From positions 1 to 13,698 of the forward strand of contig JABDQZ010000096.1 in assembly GCA_013041975.1 (NCBI GenBank): DNA of 13,698 nucleotides, written 5' to 3'. How positions within the stretch are numbered: position 1 is the first letter of the stretch; each line of letters opens with the position of its first letter. The notes under the pieces were generated by a model, which saw only the letters and a list, made by a program, of their open reading frames with translations, was not told where the DNA came from and made no database searches. This document shows positions 13,389 to 13,698 of the stretch, one piece after another. This DNA is from Gammaproteobacteria bacterium (GTDB taxonomy: Bacteria > Pseudomonadota > Gammaproteobacteria > Chromatiales > Chromatiaceae). The translations under genes and the position numbers were made by a program.

Positions 13389-13698
13389 CTACTCTGCAAG
13401 GAATTTGAGCAGCGTGTTTTCATCAAGCACTTCCACACCCAGAGACTCTGCCTTGGCAAGTTTGGAGCCGGCTTTTTCACCAGCCACAAGATAATCGGTG
13501 TTTTTCGATACACTGCCAGCAACCTTGGCTCCAGACTGCAGTAACAGTTCCTTGTAATCGGAGCGAGGACGACTTAATGAACCGGTCAACACAAAGGTCT
13601 TTCCCGACACGGGGCTTTCATTGTCATCAATCTCTATAGCTGGCCAGCGAATACCAGCAGCAACGAGTGAATTAACGACTTCGTTATTATGAGACTGT
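13389..13698 (-). CDS. ligA: NAD-dependent DNA ligase LigA, C-terminal BRCT part (5' end outside window)
   Basis: The frame is open to the window edge on the minus strand, so this is the last ~102 residues of a larger protein; the GTG near 13610 is internal. The segment begins HNNEVVNSLVAAGIRWP, which is the usual link between the helix-hairpin-helix region and the BRCT domain of LigA. The BRCT domain follows: VSGKTFVLTGSLSRPRSDYK, then a G-A-K-V-A-G-S-V-S-K-N-T-D-Y-L-V-A-G-E sequence, then GSKLAKAESLGVEVLDE and a final hydrophobic helix. LigA seals nicks during replication and repair using NAD+. The adenylation and OB domains lie beyond the window and could not be checked. Confidence 0.93.
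   Translation of the reverse strand, partial: QSHNNEVVNSLVAAGIRWPAIEIDDNESPVSGKTFVLTGSLSRPRSDYKELLLQSGAKVAGSVSKNTDYLVAGEKAGSKLAKAESLGVEVLDENTLLKFLAE

Noticed and set aside
13389..13610. Stand-alone 73-residue BRCT protein
   Set aside because: The frame is open upstream to the window edge and encodes the LigA linker, so it is the end of ligA and not a small gene.
1..13698. Mobile element, prophage, defence island or CRISPR array
   Set aside because: No transposase, integrase, toxin-antitoxin or nuclease gene and no regularly spaced repeats were found; all genes are of core or regulatory type.

Overview
The window looks like chromosomal DNA of a moderately AT-rich gammaproteobacterium. Three things suggest this: the lapA-lapB-pyrF block (E. 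coli yciS-yciM-pyrF order), a LapD/LapG c-di-GMP surface switch, and an E. coli-like RecQ and NudF. A single-subunit ATP sulfurylase (Sat) of the kind common in sulfur-oxidising proteobacteria hints at a sulfur oxidiser. That is inference from one gene; no apr or dsr genes are in view. No IS element, phage gene, tRNA, rRNA or CRISPR array was seen. The region reads as core genome.

Layout. Bases 2-1845 (+) hold a tight gene run: the 3' end of a RoxA/YcfD-like ribosomal-protein hydroxylase, a GNAT acetyltransferase, a small PLD-fold-like protein and a membrane-anchored conserved protein. A NudF-like Nudix hydrolase (-) meets this run tail to tail and is divergent from a PilZ-domain protein (+). 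The PilZ gene overlaps the 3' end of recQ (-). recQ lies downstream of sat (-), separated from it by a strong intrinsic terminator.

From 6209 to the end every gene is on the minus strand. In transcription order (right to left) they are: the ligA 3' end, a terminator and 257-bp gap, lapG, lapD, a single-domain response regulator, a sigma-54-type promoter, fliK, lapA, lapB and pyrF.

How the genes fit together. lapG and lapD overlap by 4 bp and encode a periplasmic cysteine protease and a catalytically degenerate c-di-GMP receptor. In the characterised Pseudomonas system this pair controls release of a large surface adhesin. The response regulator that follows and the fliK hook-length gene link adhesion and flagellar motility at one locus. 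The PilZ protein elsewhere in the window is another probable c-di-GMP effector. The lapA/lapB genes are unrelated to lapD/lapG despite the name: they are the lipopolysaccharide-assembly pair. No adhesin or type I secretion gene is present here.

Start codons were revised where the sequence justified it: recQ, lapA, lapB, fliK, pyrF, the GNAT gene and the response regulator. I found no convincing wholly new system. The best leads are the sigma-54 site before fliK, the regulator attached to lapGD, and the overlapping hydroxylase/GNAT/PLD-like gene run.
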